From positions 558,001 through 622,000 of the forward strand of contig NW_026570296.1 of NCBI RefSeq assembly GCF_019649055.1: 64,000 nt of DNA, read 5' to 3'. The position numbers were made by a program, and so were the translations under genes. Of the stretch, positions 20,696 through 31,432 are shown in pieces (position 1 is the stretch's first letter; each line of letters opens with the position of its first letter). The notes beneath the pieces are model-generated. The model saw only the letters and a program-made list of their open reading frames with translations, was not told where the DNA came from and ran no database searches. The stretch is from Paramacrobiotus metropolitanus. Lineage: Eukaryota > Tardigrada > Eutardigrada > Parachela > Macrobiotidae.

Positions 20696-22726
20696 CTACA
20701 TTTTTCCATTGATGGCCTTCCATGAGGCGACCTGACTGTCCAGCAGCTGCAAATCGTGGAACCACGCCACGGTGTTCTGTCCGTCGGCGCTGACCTGATG
20801 ACGACAGCCCACCAGGCTGTCGTATGTCGCACTGATGGAGCGGTAGCGACGACCGCTGCGAATGCGCACTTGCAGAGCTTGGCCTTGGTGTAGGATATCC
20901 GCACCCCGCACCACTTGCTCCGGTGCGACAGGAAAGCAGTGAGAACCGCTGCAGCAGACGACAAAGACCTGCAGCGGAGTAAATCCGGTCACCCGGGCGG
21001 GCTCCCAGCGGTCCCAGTTCCCGGTTTTCACAAAGACGTCCTCTCCATAGCGCAGCGTTAGCGGATCCAGTGGCGGGGGTCCCGTACGGCGTTCCACGGG
21101 GAACGGAAGCGGCGGTTTGACGGTGGCATGCTGGTACATGACGATGCTAGAGATTTCCGCTTCATTCAGTAGATCACTCTGTCAAATACATCGTATCATC
21201 AATAATCAGTACCTAATTCTTAACGTCTGGGTGCCACGGACGCCTGCTCACCTTGCCGGGGCCATCAGCCAGCTGCGAAGGGGTCAGCAATGGGAATCGT
21301 ATCAAGAAGACAGCATCGCCCAGCATGTGCCGCTGATTGGCGCCGGATGGTTCCATGTTGTTGCGAGCACAGGCCGCTGTTGCCCATCTGAAGCAATAAA
21401 ATGCAGGTAGATGCGGTAATCGTGGCATTTCGCGCATTTGTCAAACGGGATACGCAATCCGCTAGCGGCAAGATGTAGCTAACAATACAGGCGCACTTCC
21501 TTGCATTTTTCGCATTAGACACGCTTCTGCTATGACAGCATGACTTCGAAAAGAGGCCACAAAAATTTTACGCACTGGTTTACACAGTAAACTCTACAAC
21601 CTACTGTAGCTGCACAACGTTAGAATGATTTGTAACTGTTTAGACAGTCTGCCACTCAGCAAATCAGAAAATACAATAAAATAGTGGTTGAAAAACTTCA
21701 ATGTAAAAATACATCAGGCATGCAACGGCTCACTTGCTACTATTTGCGTTGTTCAAATAACAGCGCGTAAGGGGGTAATCTGTTACTATAAATAAATGCT
21801 AGTATAAGCAAATAAAATAAAATACTATAATAGTTAAAATACCATATGCAGTATAAATGCTAGTCTTATATACAACTACCAGTAGTAGTTCCATCGATAG
21901 AGCGTTTGTAATGTGAATAAAATCGAAATCCTGCCGTACCTTTCAGCAGCCATGTACACAAAATTCTCCTCCACCGTCAGCGTGCTGCGCTGCAGAATCA
22001 TTTGCAGCACATGATGACTGATGGTCGTGAACTGCTCCGACTGCAGGATCCGGAAACTCTTGGCATCCACGAAATCCAGACACTTGTGCACTATCTCCTC
22101 GGCATGCCAAGGAATTGCCTGCACAAAAATCACAACAACCACCATAACGCCCGGGTTTGTCGTTGCCGTACGTGGGTGCATTGGAGAACTGGCAATGACG
22201 CCTACCTCTTCCAAAACGGCCAAGCAGTTCTCCAAATTCAGCTGGTTGGTGACCATGTCGGAACAGATCTGCACCAGCTGCGGCACATCGTACTTATCAG
22301 CGCAGCTCAACGTCGCGAAGACATTGTCCGCGTTAAGATTTCTAACTGAATCCGTGTAGATGAAACTACAGTGCAGAGTCAGTTAGGGAAGATTGAATAT
22401 TTCGTCCCGATCACATACCTGAGCAGATTGGCAAAGGCTTCGGGATGGATATCGGGGATGTCGAGTGCTGTGTGGCATTTCTCTGGCAAGCCCCCGAAGA
22501 ACATGGCTCGGAAGACGGAGCTGCGAGCCGCCAAGAGAAGCCTGCAAGAACCCACATCCGTGATCATTCCGTAATTACGTAGGCTGCCTCGCTCTTGTGA
22601 TGAACGATTAAGGCGGTCCTACTTGTGCGCGGGGAAGTTGTTGAGGAGGCCGAACTGGCGACCCACGGTGAACTGCACATCACTCAAGTCTGCGCTGCTC
22701 AGCATTTGCCGTAGACAGTCAGTCAT
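20696..22726 (-). CDS. BTB-BACK protein with Tudor-like domain, copy F
   Basis: Exons: 22726-22623, 22541-22419, 22365-22206, 22118-21940, 21387-21252, 21178-20696; phases 2,2,0,2,0; 394 residues. BTB motifs LSDVQFTVG, LLLAARSSVFRAMFFGGLPEKC, IPDIHPEAFANLLR and CADKYDVPQLVQI, and the BACK domain with DAKSFRIL, ILQRSTLTVEEN and LIRFPLLTPSQLADGPGK, are intact. Exon 6 has the full Tudor-like module (YGEDVFVKTGNWDRWEPAR, PEQVVRGADIL, HQVSADGQN, SWKAINGKM). The chosen ATG gives a shorter N-terminus than in copies A or C; an upstream ATG at about 22784 is followed by an in-frame TAA. Intron 4 (21388-21939) is long for the family. Predicted Cullin-3 substrate adaptor. Confidence 0.85.
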
Positions 22727-23677
22727 CTGCGAACGCAGAGGATCTGCTCTTTAAGGGGCCTTTATCGAAGGGGGATTCGTGGTCATGGTCAGAAATTCTG
22801 CGGGGAAGGTGTGAAATGATTAAATTTCAAATGATTCTAAGATTCCAGTGCGACTGGAACGAGGCGCATATAAGTTTACGGTATAGAGTCTAGACGATGA
22901 TGTGGAGATCATACTGGTCGACTGCTTGAACCAACAGAGTTTTACCGTGATAACAGAGTAAACCGTAAACAGTAAAGATTTCCAAAATATGTAGTACCCG
23001 AAAACTGCGGCCCAATTCCCAAATCATTTCGGTTAAGGAAGACTGCTAATTTTTGTTGACAGCTTCGTCCCCAAAGAGCTTCAGTTTACACGAGTTCTCA
23101 TACTCGAACAGATTCATTCAACATTCACGTAACCGCCTTCACTGGTGGTAAAGTGCCACTTCCGTCTTACTTGTTTTCCGGATGGTTAGCTTTGCGACAA
23201 ACATTGTTTTACTCGTTAGAATTGACTTTAAACGGTCCCATTCGTCGAATATTAATGTCGAACGATGAAAAGCGTGTTAAAATAAATTTTAATCTTGTTT
23301 TTATGAAAGAAAACTGCTTCTGAAAGAAGCAATGACAGCAGATTGCGATTAGAACCATTTCCGTAAGACCGGAAGGCCTGAGCTTTTGTTTGATCCGGTT
23401 CCTCGCGACCTACAGGCGGTTGCCGGTTACGTTATCCGACTGTTACTGTACTATTTACAATTTTAGTTTTTACATCATCGTCGTCATGCCAAAACCGAAG
23501 GATTTAACGAATTTGTTTATCATTACAAAATAATCATGCAGATACACCGAATAGTCGACTACAGAAAAACTGAAAACGTTAGATAAGCAGCTGGAGATAC
23601 TCGAATTATATTTTGTATGACTGTGTTGAATTGATTTGTGACTATCTTGAAGTGCTTGCATGTTGCATGAATTAAAG
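22727..23677. other. Intergenic spacer, promoter region of the Kelch-like gene
   Basis: AT-rich spacer between copy F, transcribed leftwards, and the Kelch-like gene, transcribed rightwards, so it probably carries both promoters. I see no TATA box that I would defend. Confidence 0.4.
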
Positions 23678-23910
23678 ATGGCACCCAACGGATCTGGTGA
23701 CGACTATCAAAATGGCCATCTTTATGGGAACAACGCGAAAACTATGTGCATTACGGCGAGAACCTTGGATTTTCATCGTGATCTGCGGATTCTGCGAACC
23801 GCAGGGATACTGTGTGACGTGGTGCTGAAAGGTGCCGACGAAGACTCTTTAGGGATTTCGTGTCACCGTAGCATTCTCACAGTTCACAGTACTTATTTTC
23901 GCAAAATGTT
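23678..23910 (+). pseudogene. Kelch-like gene 1, 5' part of BTB exon, cut by element 2
   Basis: The frame from ATG 23678 (AAAGATGG, a good Kozak context; an alternative ATG lies at 23660) encodes the first half of a BTB domain: FHRDLRILRTAGILCDVVL, CHRSILTVHSTYFRKMF. It is interrupted after ATG-TT at 23910 by the LTR of element 2. Its continuation starts at 36098. When the element and one copy of the TGTT duplication are ignored, the six exons give one open frame of 614 residues. Transcription of the intact protein from this allele is unlikely unless the 12.2-kb insertion is removed. Confidence 0.85.
23907..23910. other. Target-site duplication of element 2, left copy
   Basis: TGTT directly precedes the left LTR, and the same four bases follow the right LTR at 36094-36097. 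Four-base duplications are usual for Gypsy-type integrases. Confidence 0.85.
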
Positions 23911-24354
23911 TGTGACAGGCAAGCGCAGGGGACTCACAGTGAGCTTTATTGACAGATAAAGGGAGCAAATACCGCGTGATTGCGGGAGAGGAAGAACCAA
24001 GAGCCAATGTCTGGCTATGCAAAATCAGCACGTCAAGTTGCTGAGAGCAAGTTCTAGAGCGTAATCAAATGTAGAGAGAAGTGTGCTGGCGGCAACGTCG
24101 TGCTGTCCAGACATGTCGAATGTGATGCGCAGACTGGACTCGTATCCAACGCGAGCGTATAAGCGCTGAGTCATACAGCGAGAGAGGAACGAGAGAGCAA
24201 GTATGCTCAGTGAGTGCGCCCGCGGTGGATCCGCTAGGCGGAGAGTGCAGTGCAGCCACTCACGTACGTACAAGAGAGGGCGAATCAGCATGTGTGCGTT
24301 GGTACGCATACGCAAAGTGGCGTATCTACCACGCAGGCTGTCGTGCCTCTAACA
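23911..24354 (-). repeat. 3' LTR of element 2
   Basis: Begins TGTGACAGGC and ends CCTCTAACA. It is identical to the right copy except for two bases missing in the GAGAGA run near 24074. On the minus strand it contains CAATAAAGCTC near 23950, a likely polyadenylation signal of the R region. Confidence 0.9.
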
Positions 24355-25289
24355 TGCCTCTGGGCGGGAATCCGAGCTCCTGCGAGGATGCTCCGACTCA
24401 GTACCGCGCCAGCGTCGCACCTCTCCGGTCGACCCATGTGGGGTCGCCGGTACGCGTCCTCTTCCAGTGGGAGTCCGGTGTCCTGTTGACCGTCCCATCC
24501 TTCACTTCCAGACCCATGAGAGGCAAGCAACTCACGGCCGCAAATCTGGAAGCCGCTCGGGCGTTTCGTTGGGCCGGTAATGCTTCTGTCGGCAGGCATC
24601 TTGCTTCTGTTGGCTTCGGAGAACGTAAAAGAAAAGTGTAATGACGGTTAAACAGCGCGAAAGAAAAAATGTAATAAAGTTTAATCACAATTCCAGTGAG
24701 CACAAAGGTAACACAAAACAGGTTTGGTTAGAGATTATTCCGACTAGGATGACGTCCACGGGGTCTTGAGTTTTCACGGGGTCTTCTTTCCAAATGCAGT
24801 CCTGTACGTCAGGTCCGGGGCGTCGGTTCCCAGATTACCCAACGTAACCGGTAACTTGTGCAAGGTCGGGTAAGCACGGCTGACACTTACAACCGACTCG
24901 TTTCCGTCCGTTCGGAGAGAGAGGCACTGTCGTTGCGGCGAATGCCGAAGTATCCTCTCTGAATAAGGGAATTAGACTGAGGTCGGTTGACCACGGTCGG
25001 CCTACTGGTAGGTTGACCAGCGGCAGGGGAATCCGGCTAAGTTCCGAATTCCAGAGTTCAGGTCGGACAAAACCGTACTTGTGTCATGCGACTTCCGTGG
25101 TCGCCAAGTGGTAATGCCGATAAAATGTGGACGGTCGAAACCGTTCAATCTGCTACCACGAGCCTGGTTATGACTTCATCCGATGCGAACTGGCTCGAAG
25201 GTCCGGTCGGAATTTCTTGTTCCTTCCATCCACTGATGATTTACTGTTGGCATCTGACCTGTTGTCCGTTAGGATGGATATCCAACTTG

Positions 25290-26620
25290 AGGTCGGTCTT
25301 AATGTTATCCGACCTGAGGTCGGTGATAACGTACCTCCATGGTCGACCTCGGTGACCGTGTTATTTAGACCCATGTGGGGCCAAACAAGTCCCGTTAAGT
25401 CGAATGAAACCATTTCGAGGTCGTTTCCAATTCCAATCTTCAGTTTGGTTATCCTTCACCGACCTGTTATCGGTGACTTCTGATGTCCGACCTGAGGTCG
25501 GGTATAATGTTATCCAACCCGAGGTCGGTGGTAATGTTATACGACCTGAGGTCGATTACCACGTGACGTTAGTACTGATCCGTTAGAAGGTTGTAATCCG
25601 GGTAATCCGCTGGTGTTCCAAGCGGTTCTTAACGATCCGGTGTTCTTAGCCGACTTCCGTGGTCGGTTAAACCGGTTATCCGACCTGAGGTCGGTGATAA
25701 TGTTATCCGACCTGAGGTCGGTTATTCCGTGTCCCAAGTCGAGCAAGGTCGAATGCATCCTTCCGGATGTCGTTTTCCGAGGAGATCTTCCAAAGGATAT
25801 CCATCTACCGACCTGTTGTCGGTTACTTGGCTTGTCCGACCTGAGGTCGGGTACGATGTTATCTGACCGGAGGTCGGTTATCCTGTTTCCCAGGTCGACC
25901 GAGGTCGATTTCGTCTGTCCAGAAGTGGTTTTCCGTGGACATCTTCAATGGTGTCTCCATCCACCGACCTGTTGTCGGTTACTTCACGTATCCGACCTGA
26001 GGTCGGTTACAATGTTATCCGACCCGAGGTCGGTTATCCTGTGTTCCAGGTCGACCAAGGCGAGTTATACTTTTGTAGGTCCAAGTGGGACCATACAAGT
26101 TCGTTCTGGTCGAATTCATCCGTTTGGAAGTCGTTTTCCGTTAGAATCTTCCGTCCACCGACCTGTTGTCGGTTATCCGCACATGTCCGACCTAAGGTCG
26201 GTTACAATATTATCCGACCTGAGGTCGATGATTCCATAATTGCAGGTCCAAGTGGGACCACACAAGGTCGTTTAGGTCGAATCTATCCGTCCGGAAATCG
26301 TTTTCCGTGAAAATCTTCCATGGTGAGTCCATCCACCGACCTGTTGTCGGTTATTCCCCATGGCCGACCTGAGGTCGGTTACAATATTATCCGACCTGAG
26401 GTCGGTGATTCCATGTTTAACCGAGGTGTTTTGCGGTGTGCAGGCTCAAGTGGAGCCATACAAGTCCGCTTTGGTTGAATCCTCCTCATAACCGACCTAT
26501 TGTCGGTGACTTCACTTTATCCGACCTGGGGTCGGGTATAATGTTACCCAACCCGAGGTCGGTGATTCTTCATCGAGGTCGGTTTCGTCCGTCAAGAGGT
26601 CGGTTTAAGCCTCTGGGCGT
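25290..26620. repeat. Tandem array of interrupted palindromes CCGACCTGAGGTCGG
   Basis: Units of about 156-195 bases each hold two copies of CCGACCTGAGGTCGG or a close variant, exactly 27 bases apart (for example 25680/25707, 25992/26019, 26364/26391), preceded by CCGACCTGTTGTCGG and followed by words such as CCAAGTGGGACCA. Open frames on the plus strand here simply translate the repeat (SDLRSV). It lies in the 3' part of element 2, where pol would be expected. Further looser copies continue to about 27100. Confidence 0.85.
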
Positions 26621-28549
26621 CCATCCGGGCTCCGCAAAGTTGTTAGGAGCGATGGTTGAGTTTGTACCTCTAACATGCTCTGGGTCGGGTCCGTGTTCCG
26701 TCAAGTTTGGCGGTTCCATGGCGTCTGTTGGCCATTCGGCATGCACTCCTGGCATTCGTCCGAGCTCTGTTGTCGGTCGCTTCGCTTTATCCAACCTGAG
26801 GTCGAGTATAATGTTGTCCAACCCGAGGTCGGTGATTGTTCATCATGATCGACTCCATACATTAAGAGGTCGTTTCAGGCCTCTGAGCATTCGCCCAAGC
26901 CCCGCAAAGTTGTCTGGAGCGATGGTCCGGTTCGTACCTCTAACATGCTCTGGGTCGGTTCTTAGTCGCTGTTGGTCGGTTGTCCCGTTGAGCCATGTGA
27001 CATCAGATTTTTGCCTCTGGACGGGTCCAAGTTCCGTCGATTTCGTCAGTTACCGTGGCGTCTGTTGGCCAGCATGCAATCCTGGTCGCTTTTGGCGTCA
27101 AGGGACTTATGTGGTCCCTTTTAACCAGGTAATCCCTTGGTTGAAACCAGCGTGCAGTTCTCGCGCCTTGGCAGCGTTGTGCTTCGGGCCCCGACTTATG
27201 TCAGACTGCCCGTTTCCATCCTCAGGCACATGCAAGGTTTTGAGGTAGAATCAGACCTTCACTTCCTGGTTGGAGTCTTTTGTTGCGTTCCACAACCGGT
27301 GACGCCTTGCCACTTCCGTTGGGAAAAGACGTTACCCGTCCGTGGTGGGGTCTGCTTGGGGGTGCAGTTCGCGACCACTAGCGCTTTGCCTAGGATGTTC
27401 CCTTGGTATGTCCTGGGAAGTGGGTCGGCGGAGTCGTTGGTACACCGGTAGCCAACTAAACCGTCGGGAGCCCCGGCCAGACTAAGGTCCGGCCAGACTA
27501 AGGTCGTGGTTCCCGCGGTCTGCGGATGTCGTTATCGACTTCTGTCGTCGATAAAGGTGGCCTGTTCGATGAGGCGATCCGATTTGTGACTTCCGTATGC
27601 TTCCATCAGGTCGAGGTCGGTTGGTCGAGTGTTGACGTTTTCTTAGGTTGGCTACCATTGGTAAACGACTTCTGTGGTCGATTTTGGGTAGCAGGTCGTA
27701 GTTGACCCGATCCGCTCTGTTGCGGTCCAAGTGATTCTTGGTTCTTACTTCCGGAGTCCGGTTGCCGAAGTAATTGATACGACTTTCTTCGGATGTAAGT
27801 TGAAACTTCACCGACTTCTGTGGTCGGTTAAGTTACCCGAGTCGTAATGCGGAGGTCCAAGTTTCCACCTCGGGAATGGTCGACCTCTGTGGTCGACTGA
27901 GGTAGTTGATCATGGTTAAAGGCCGCGGTCTGCGGGTAAAACCTCTGGGCGTAATCCGTTTGTTGGCTCCTGCCTTGAGTGTGCCGCTTCTATCATGTCG
28001 TAACAGTTCGGTTTTGACTTCTGTGGTCAATTCCGAACCATGTGACATTCCGAACCGATGAGGATACCACCGTGTTCGGTGACGAAAGCCACTGGTCGGT
28101 TACCCGGTCCCAAAGTCGGCCACGGGTGCCAGGCAAACACTGTAGGGAACGCTCGGAGTCCGGGGTTCCGTACAGTGTTAGCGTAATCCTCTCAGTCTAT
28201 GCTCCGGAGTCGGTTGGCCGGAGTTATTTTCTTCGGTAGCAGAACGTGGTTCACGATATGCTACGTTAGCAAGCCGGGGCGTCTGTTGTCTCCGGTCGAA
28301 GCAGATGTGGTTGTTGATGTGCCCATGCCATGCTGGGGAAGTGAGGTCGGTTGCCCAGTTCGGTCCAGGGATTCCTCGGAGGACGTACCGGTACGGTGAA
28401 AGAACCGAAGTATCCAGGTCTGACCACGCGTTTCCGGGTCCGACCGAAGAATCCGGCTAACTTCCTTCGTTCTTTCAGAGCTGTGTCCTAGTACGGACGA
28501 CGCTAAATCCCAAGTGGGGACATGTAACATAGTCGTAGTTGACCAATTA

Positions 28550-29470
28550 ACGGGTCGACTTTTGAGGTCGACTAAGAAAGCGAATCAGGATTATGGTCGC
28601 GTCTGGGCAGCGGTCTGCTCCTTTCGACTTCTTCGGTCGTAGTCTTGGGTGGCCGGGCGTCTGTTTGCTCCGGTTTCTTCTTTGATTCGGCCGGCTCAGG
28701 CCGACCTCTGCGTGAGGTCCTACCCATCAATGTGGTCGACTTTTGTGGTCGACTATGGTAGCGAAACGGCATTACGGTGCAGTCTGTTGCGCTTGAGGCG
28801 GCCGAGCATCTGTTGGCTCCAGCCTTTTTCGCTTTGCCGGCTGGACTTCCGTATCCGACCTACTATCCGCCGGCTTTTGTTCCAAGAAGGCTAATTGTAC
28901 TTGACCGACCTCCTTGGTTGGTGACTGTTGTCAGACCTTCAAGGTCGGTTGGAGTTGCCCGATCTCAATTCCGACTTTTGTTGTCGGGTGAGGTTCGACC
29001 TGTTCGGTCGATGGACATCCATCCTTCTTGGTCGGTGTAATCCTTCCGACTTCTGTTGTCGGTTGGACTTTACCGATTTCCTTGGTCGGGGATTGTTGTC
29101 CGACCTCCATCTTCTGTTGATGCTGACCGACCTTCAAGGTCGGTTGCTGTTGCCCGACCTTGGTCGGTGAAAGTTTTCCGACTTGGTTGGTCGGTGAAAT
29201 CCAACTGACTTCTGTGGTCTGTTGAATTTTACCAACTTCCTTTATCCGTGACTGTTGGCCAACGTCCTTAGTTGGTGACGATTGGTCTTCCTTCCTGTCT
29301 GGTTGAGGATGACCGACCTCCGAGGTCGGTTGTTGTTGACCGACCTTCGAGGTTGGTGAAGCCCTACCGACTTCTGTGGTCGGTTGGACTTGACCGACGT
29401 CCGTTATCGGTTGTTTTTGTCCGACCTTCAAAGTCGGTTGCTGTTGACCGTCCTTCTAGGTCGGTGAAGT
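28550..29470 (-). repeat. Dense interrupted palindromes of the CCGACxT...GGTCGG type
   Basis: More than fifteen words of the form (C)CGAC(C/T)T-N-(A/G)GTCG(G) occur about every 36 bases, with variable centres. Bases 28931-29431 form a minus-strand open frame of 166 codons whose translation is a repeat near 12 residues long, VGQxQPTxE. Whether the peptide or the DNA word is selected cannot be told from one copy. The stretch 27100-28550 has further scattered palindromes and a segment encoding NYDLLPK (near 27690) that resembles the end of the element 1 sequence at bases 5-25 read in another frame. Confidence 0.7.
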
Positions 29471-30169
29471 CGCCTTACCCGAGTGGGGTGAGGTCGACCT
29501 CTGCGCTTCATCCATCTGGTTGGGGATTTGCGTCCGATGTCGGTGACTGTCGTAGTCTTTACCGACTCCTGAGCTTTGTGTGAGCTCAGCTGAGTTCCTT
29601 CAGTTAGGTCAGAGAATGTCGGAGCGCCAAGTAGGTGCTCCTGACCTATTTCGCTTTGCCGGGAACTTGGCTGTTTGCACGGTTCTTTCCGGAGGATTCC
29701 TCGGGGATGTGACGTTACGGTGAAGGTGCCGGAGTTGCTCCGGGTCTGACCTCGAGCCGAATCCAGCCGAAGAATCCGACTAATTGCTGGTCAACTGTCC
29801 GTGCGGGCAAGAAAAGGTTAGTCTTGGGGTAAGTTCCGGGTATCCATGTCGTTTCTCGACGTTGCTGCTTCTCAGCTGGGCCGTTTCTCGGCTTTCAGTC
29901 CCAAGTGGGGACTGGTTGATAATTGCCAGGCAAGGGATATGGGTCGGTCATTGGCTATTCGTCCATCCAGTACTCTTCCACTGATATCATGCCGGCCTGT
30001 TGCTTTTTTGTTGGTCTTCCCACCATTGGTATCGGGAAAGACTTCATCGTCTCTAGTGCTGATCCGTGCGTTCCAACGTGGTGGACTTTTGATGCTCTGG
30101 CGGCATTCTGCCCTTCACCGGTGCGATCCTGGCAGGTGAGACGGGTGTCTCCGGTGTGCACATTCCGGC

Positions 30170-31426
30170 TTACCCGTGTATCGACACTGCCCGATGCCTC
30201 TGGTATCGGGATAGACTTGCCACCGATGTAGACGGTTTCAAAGTCCGACCAGCAGGTTGTTCCGTTTCGTGCGGATACTCCGTTATGCTGGTGACCGGTG
30301 GAGCGGGTTGGCTTCTGCTGTGCGCAGTTGGACAGGTCGCGATCCCATCGTAGTGCGTACGAACATCAGCTCTCCTGTAGTCAGCGGTTGTTGTTGCCGT
30401 AATGCGGTTACCTTCCTCAAGCCCATGGGAGGTAACCATGTTCGCAATTATGGCAGACAATTTGACCGGAGTTTTACCGGGGGACCATTCCGTACTCTTG
30501 GCGGAAACTCCCTTCGCTGCACTAACGGTGGGGAGTCCAGGAGGCGTTATTGTGTCCTGATGAGTCGTGGGGCAACATTCGGCTGTACCACGAGGTCCGG
30601 TTGCCGGGGCGACATTGTTGGCGCCTTGCAGTACGGGAGGCACGGTGTCGTTATTGGCACGTGCCGGTCTGACGACGTTATTGCCGTCAGGCGATGCGGA
30701 TGGCAGGGCGTCGTTACTGGCGCCGGCCGGTCTGGCGACGTTATTGGCGCCAGATAATCCGCAAGGCACAGCGCCGTTATTGGCGCTGACCGATCCAGCG
30801 CCGTTATTGGCACCAGACAACCCGGCAGCGTTCTTGCTACCAGTCGGCTCAGTTCCTTCGTGGGCACCGTGCCGTCCAATCGGTGGCCTCTTATTGGACA
30901 GAGATGCATTGAAGCCATTGTCGGCTTCCGAAGTGGGTTGAGGCATCACCGTTACTAGGTTACCTGGAAACTCCGTCGTCGAAGGTAGGCCAAACTTTTC
31001 CCGGGTAGTCACAGACCATATCCGGGGCGATATGACGGCGTTATTGTCGTCAAGCATGCGGGCGGCTTCTGTTGTTACAGATTGCACGGTTCCTTTGTGG
31101 GCTCCGTGTGATTCGACCATGGTCGTCTGGCCGTATGATGATTCACCGGCACGTCTGTTGGCGCTTCTAGTGAATCCAGCTGCGGTTGGCTTTGCGGCAT
31201 TGACGGTTAACACGGTTCCTTTGTGGGAACCGCGTGGTCCAATTGACGTCCTTCTGTGGGATGATGATTTACCGGCGCTTCTGTTTGCGCCTTTTGTGGA
31301 TTTCGTAGCGGTTTCTCTCGCTCTCCCTGTGACGCTTTTGTTGCGATACACAGGGTTGTCTTTGTCCGGTGCTTTGGTGGGTGGTAGGAGGTCAGTTGAG
31401 CCACCGGTGCTCACTGACCATAGTCG
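30170..31426 (-). CDS. Element 2 third ORF, -1 frame after gag
   Basis: The frame is open from the heptamer at the gag end to a stop at 30170; there is no ATG near its start (the first codon overlapping the gag stop is GTG), so frameshifting is the likely entry. About 415 residues of low complexity: three GxHGAHxGT-type repeats and seven or more GANN(V/G)A repeats; no protease motif. The beginning (SVSTGGSTD...APDK) matches the corresponding start in element 1. Just downstream, in another frame, is an IPIPEASG peptide (30216-30190), the same word found after the protease of element 1, suggesting that the protease segment was lost. Confidence 0.55.
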   Translation of the reverse strand, partial: RLWSVSTGGSTDLLPPTKAPDKDNPVYRNKSVTGRARETATKSTKGANRSAGKSSSHRRTSIGPRGSHKGTVLTVNAAKPTAAGFTRSANRRAGESSYGQTTMVESHGAHKGTVQSVTTEAARMLDDNNAVISPRIWSVTTREKFGLPSTTEFPGNLVTVMPQPTSEADNGFNASLSNKRPPIGRHGAHEGTEPTGSKNAAGLSGANNGAGSVSANNGAVPCGLSGANNVARPAGASNDALPSASPDGNNVVRPARANNDTVPPVLQGANNVAPATGPRGTAECCPTTHQDTITPPGLPTVSAAKGVSAKSTEWSPGKTPVKLSAIIANMVTSHGLEEGNRITATTTADYRRADVRTHYDGIATCPTAHSRSQPAPPVTSITEYPHETEQPAGRTLKPSTSVASLSRYQRHRAVSIHG

Positions 31427-31432
31427 TTTTCC
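31393..31432 (-). promoter_or_regulatory. Probable -1 frameshift signal at element 2 gag stop
   Basis: GGAAAAC lies in phase at 31432-31426, followed by a 9-nt spacer and a hairpin CAGTGAGC (31416-31409), loop ACCGGTG, GCTC-A-ACTG (31401-31393) with one bulged A. The gag TGA is inside the left arm, exactly as the TAG is in element 1. The heptamer departs from the ideal XXXYYYZ by its third base. Confidence 0.6.

Noticed and set aside
25613-26239. Plus-strand 208-codon frame with SDLRSV repeats
   Set aside because: It is translation of the palindrome array; the same word is read in other frames elsewhere.
25290-29470. CRISPR-like regular repeats
   Set aside because: The repeats are palindromes in a eukaryotic LTR element with related, not unique, spacers and no cas genes.
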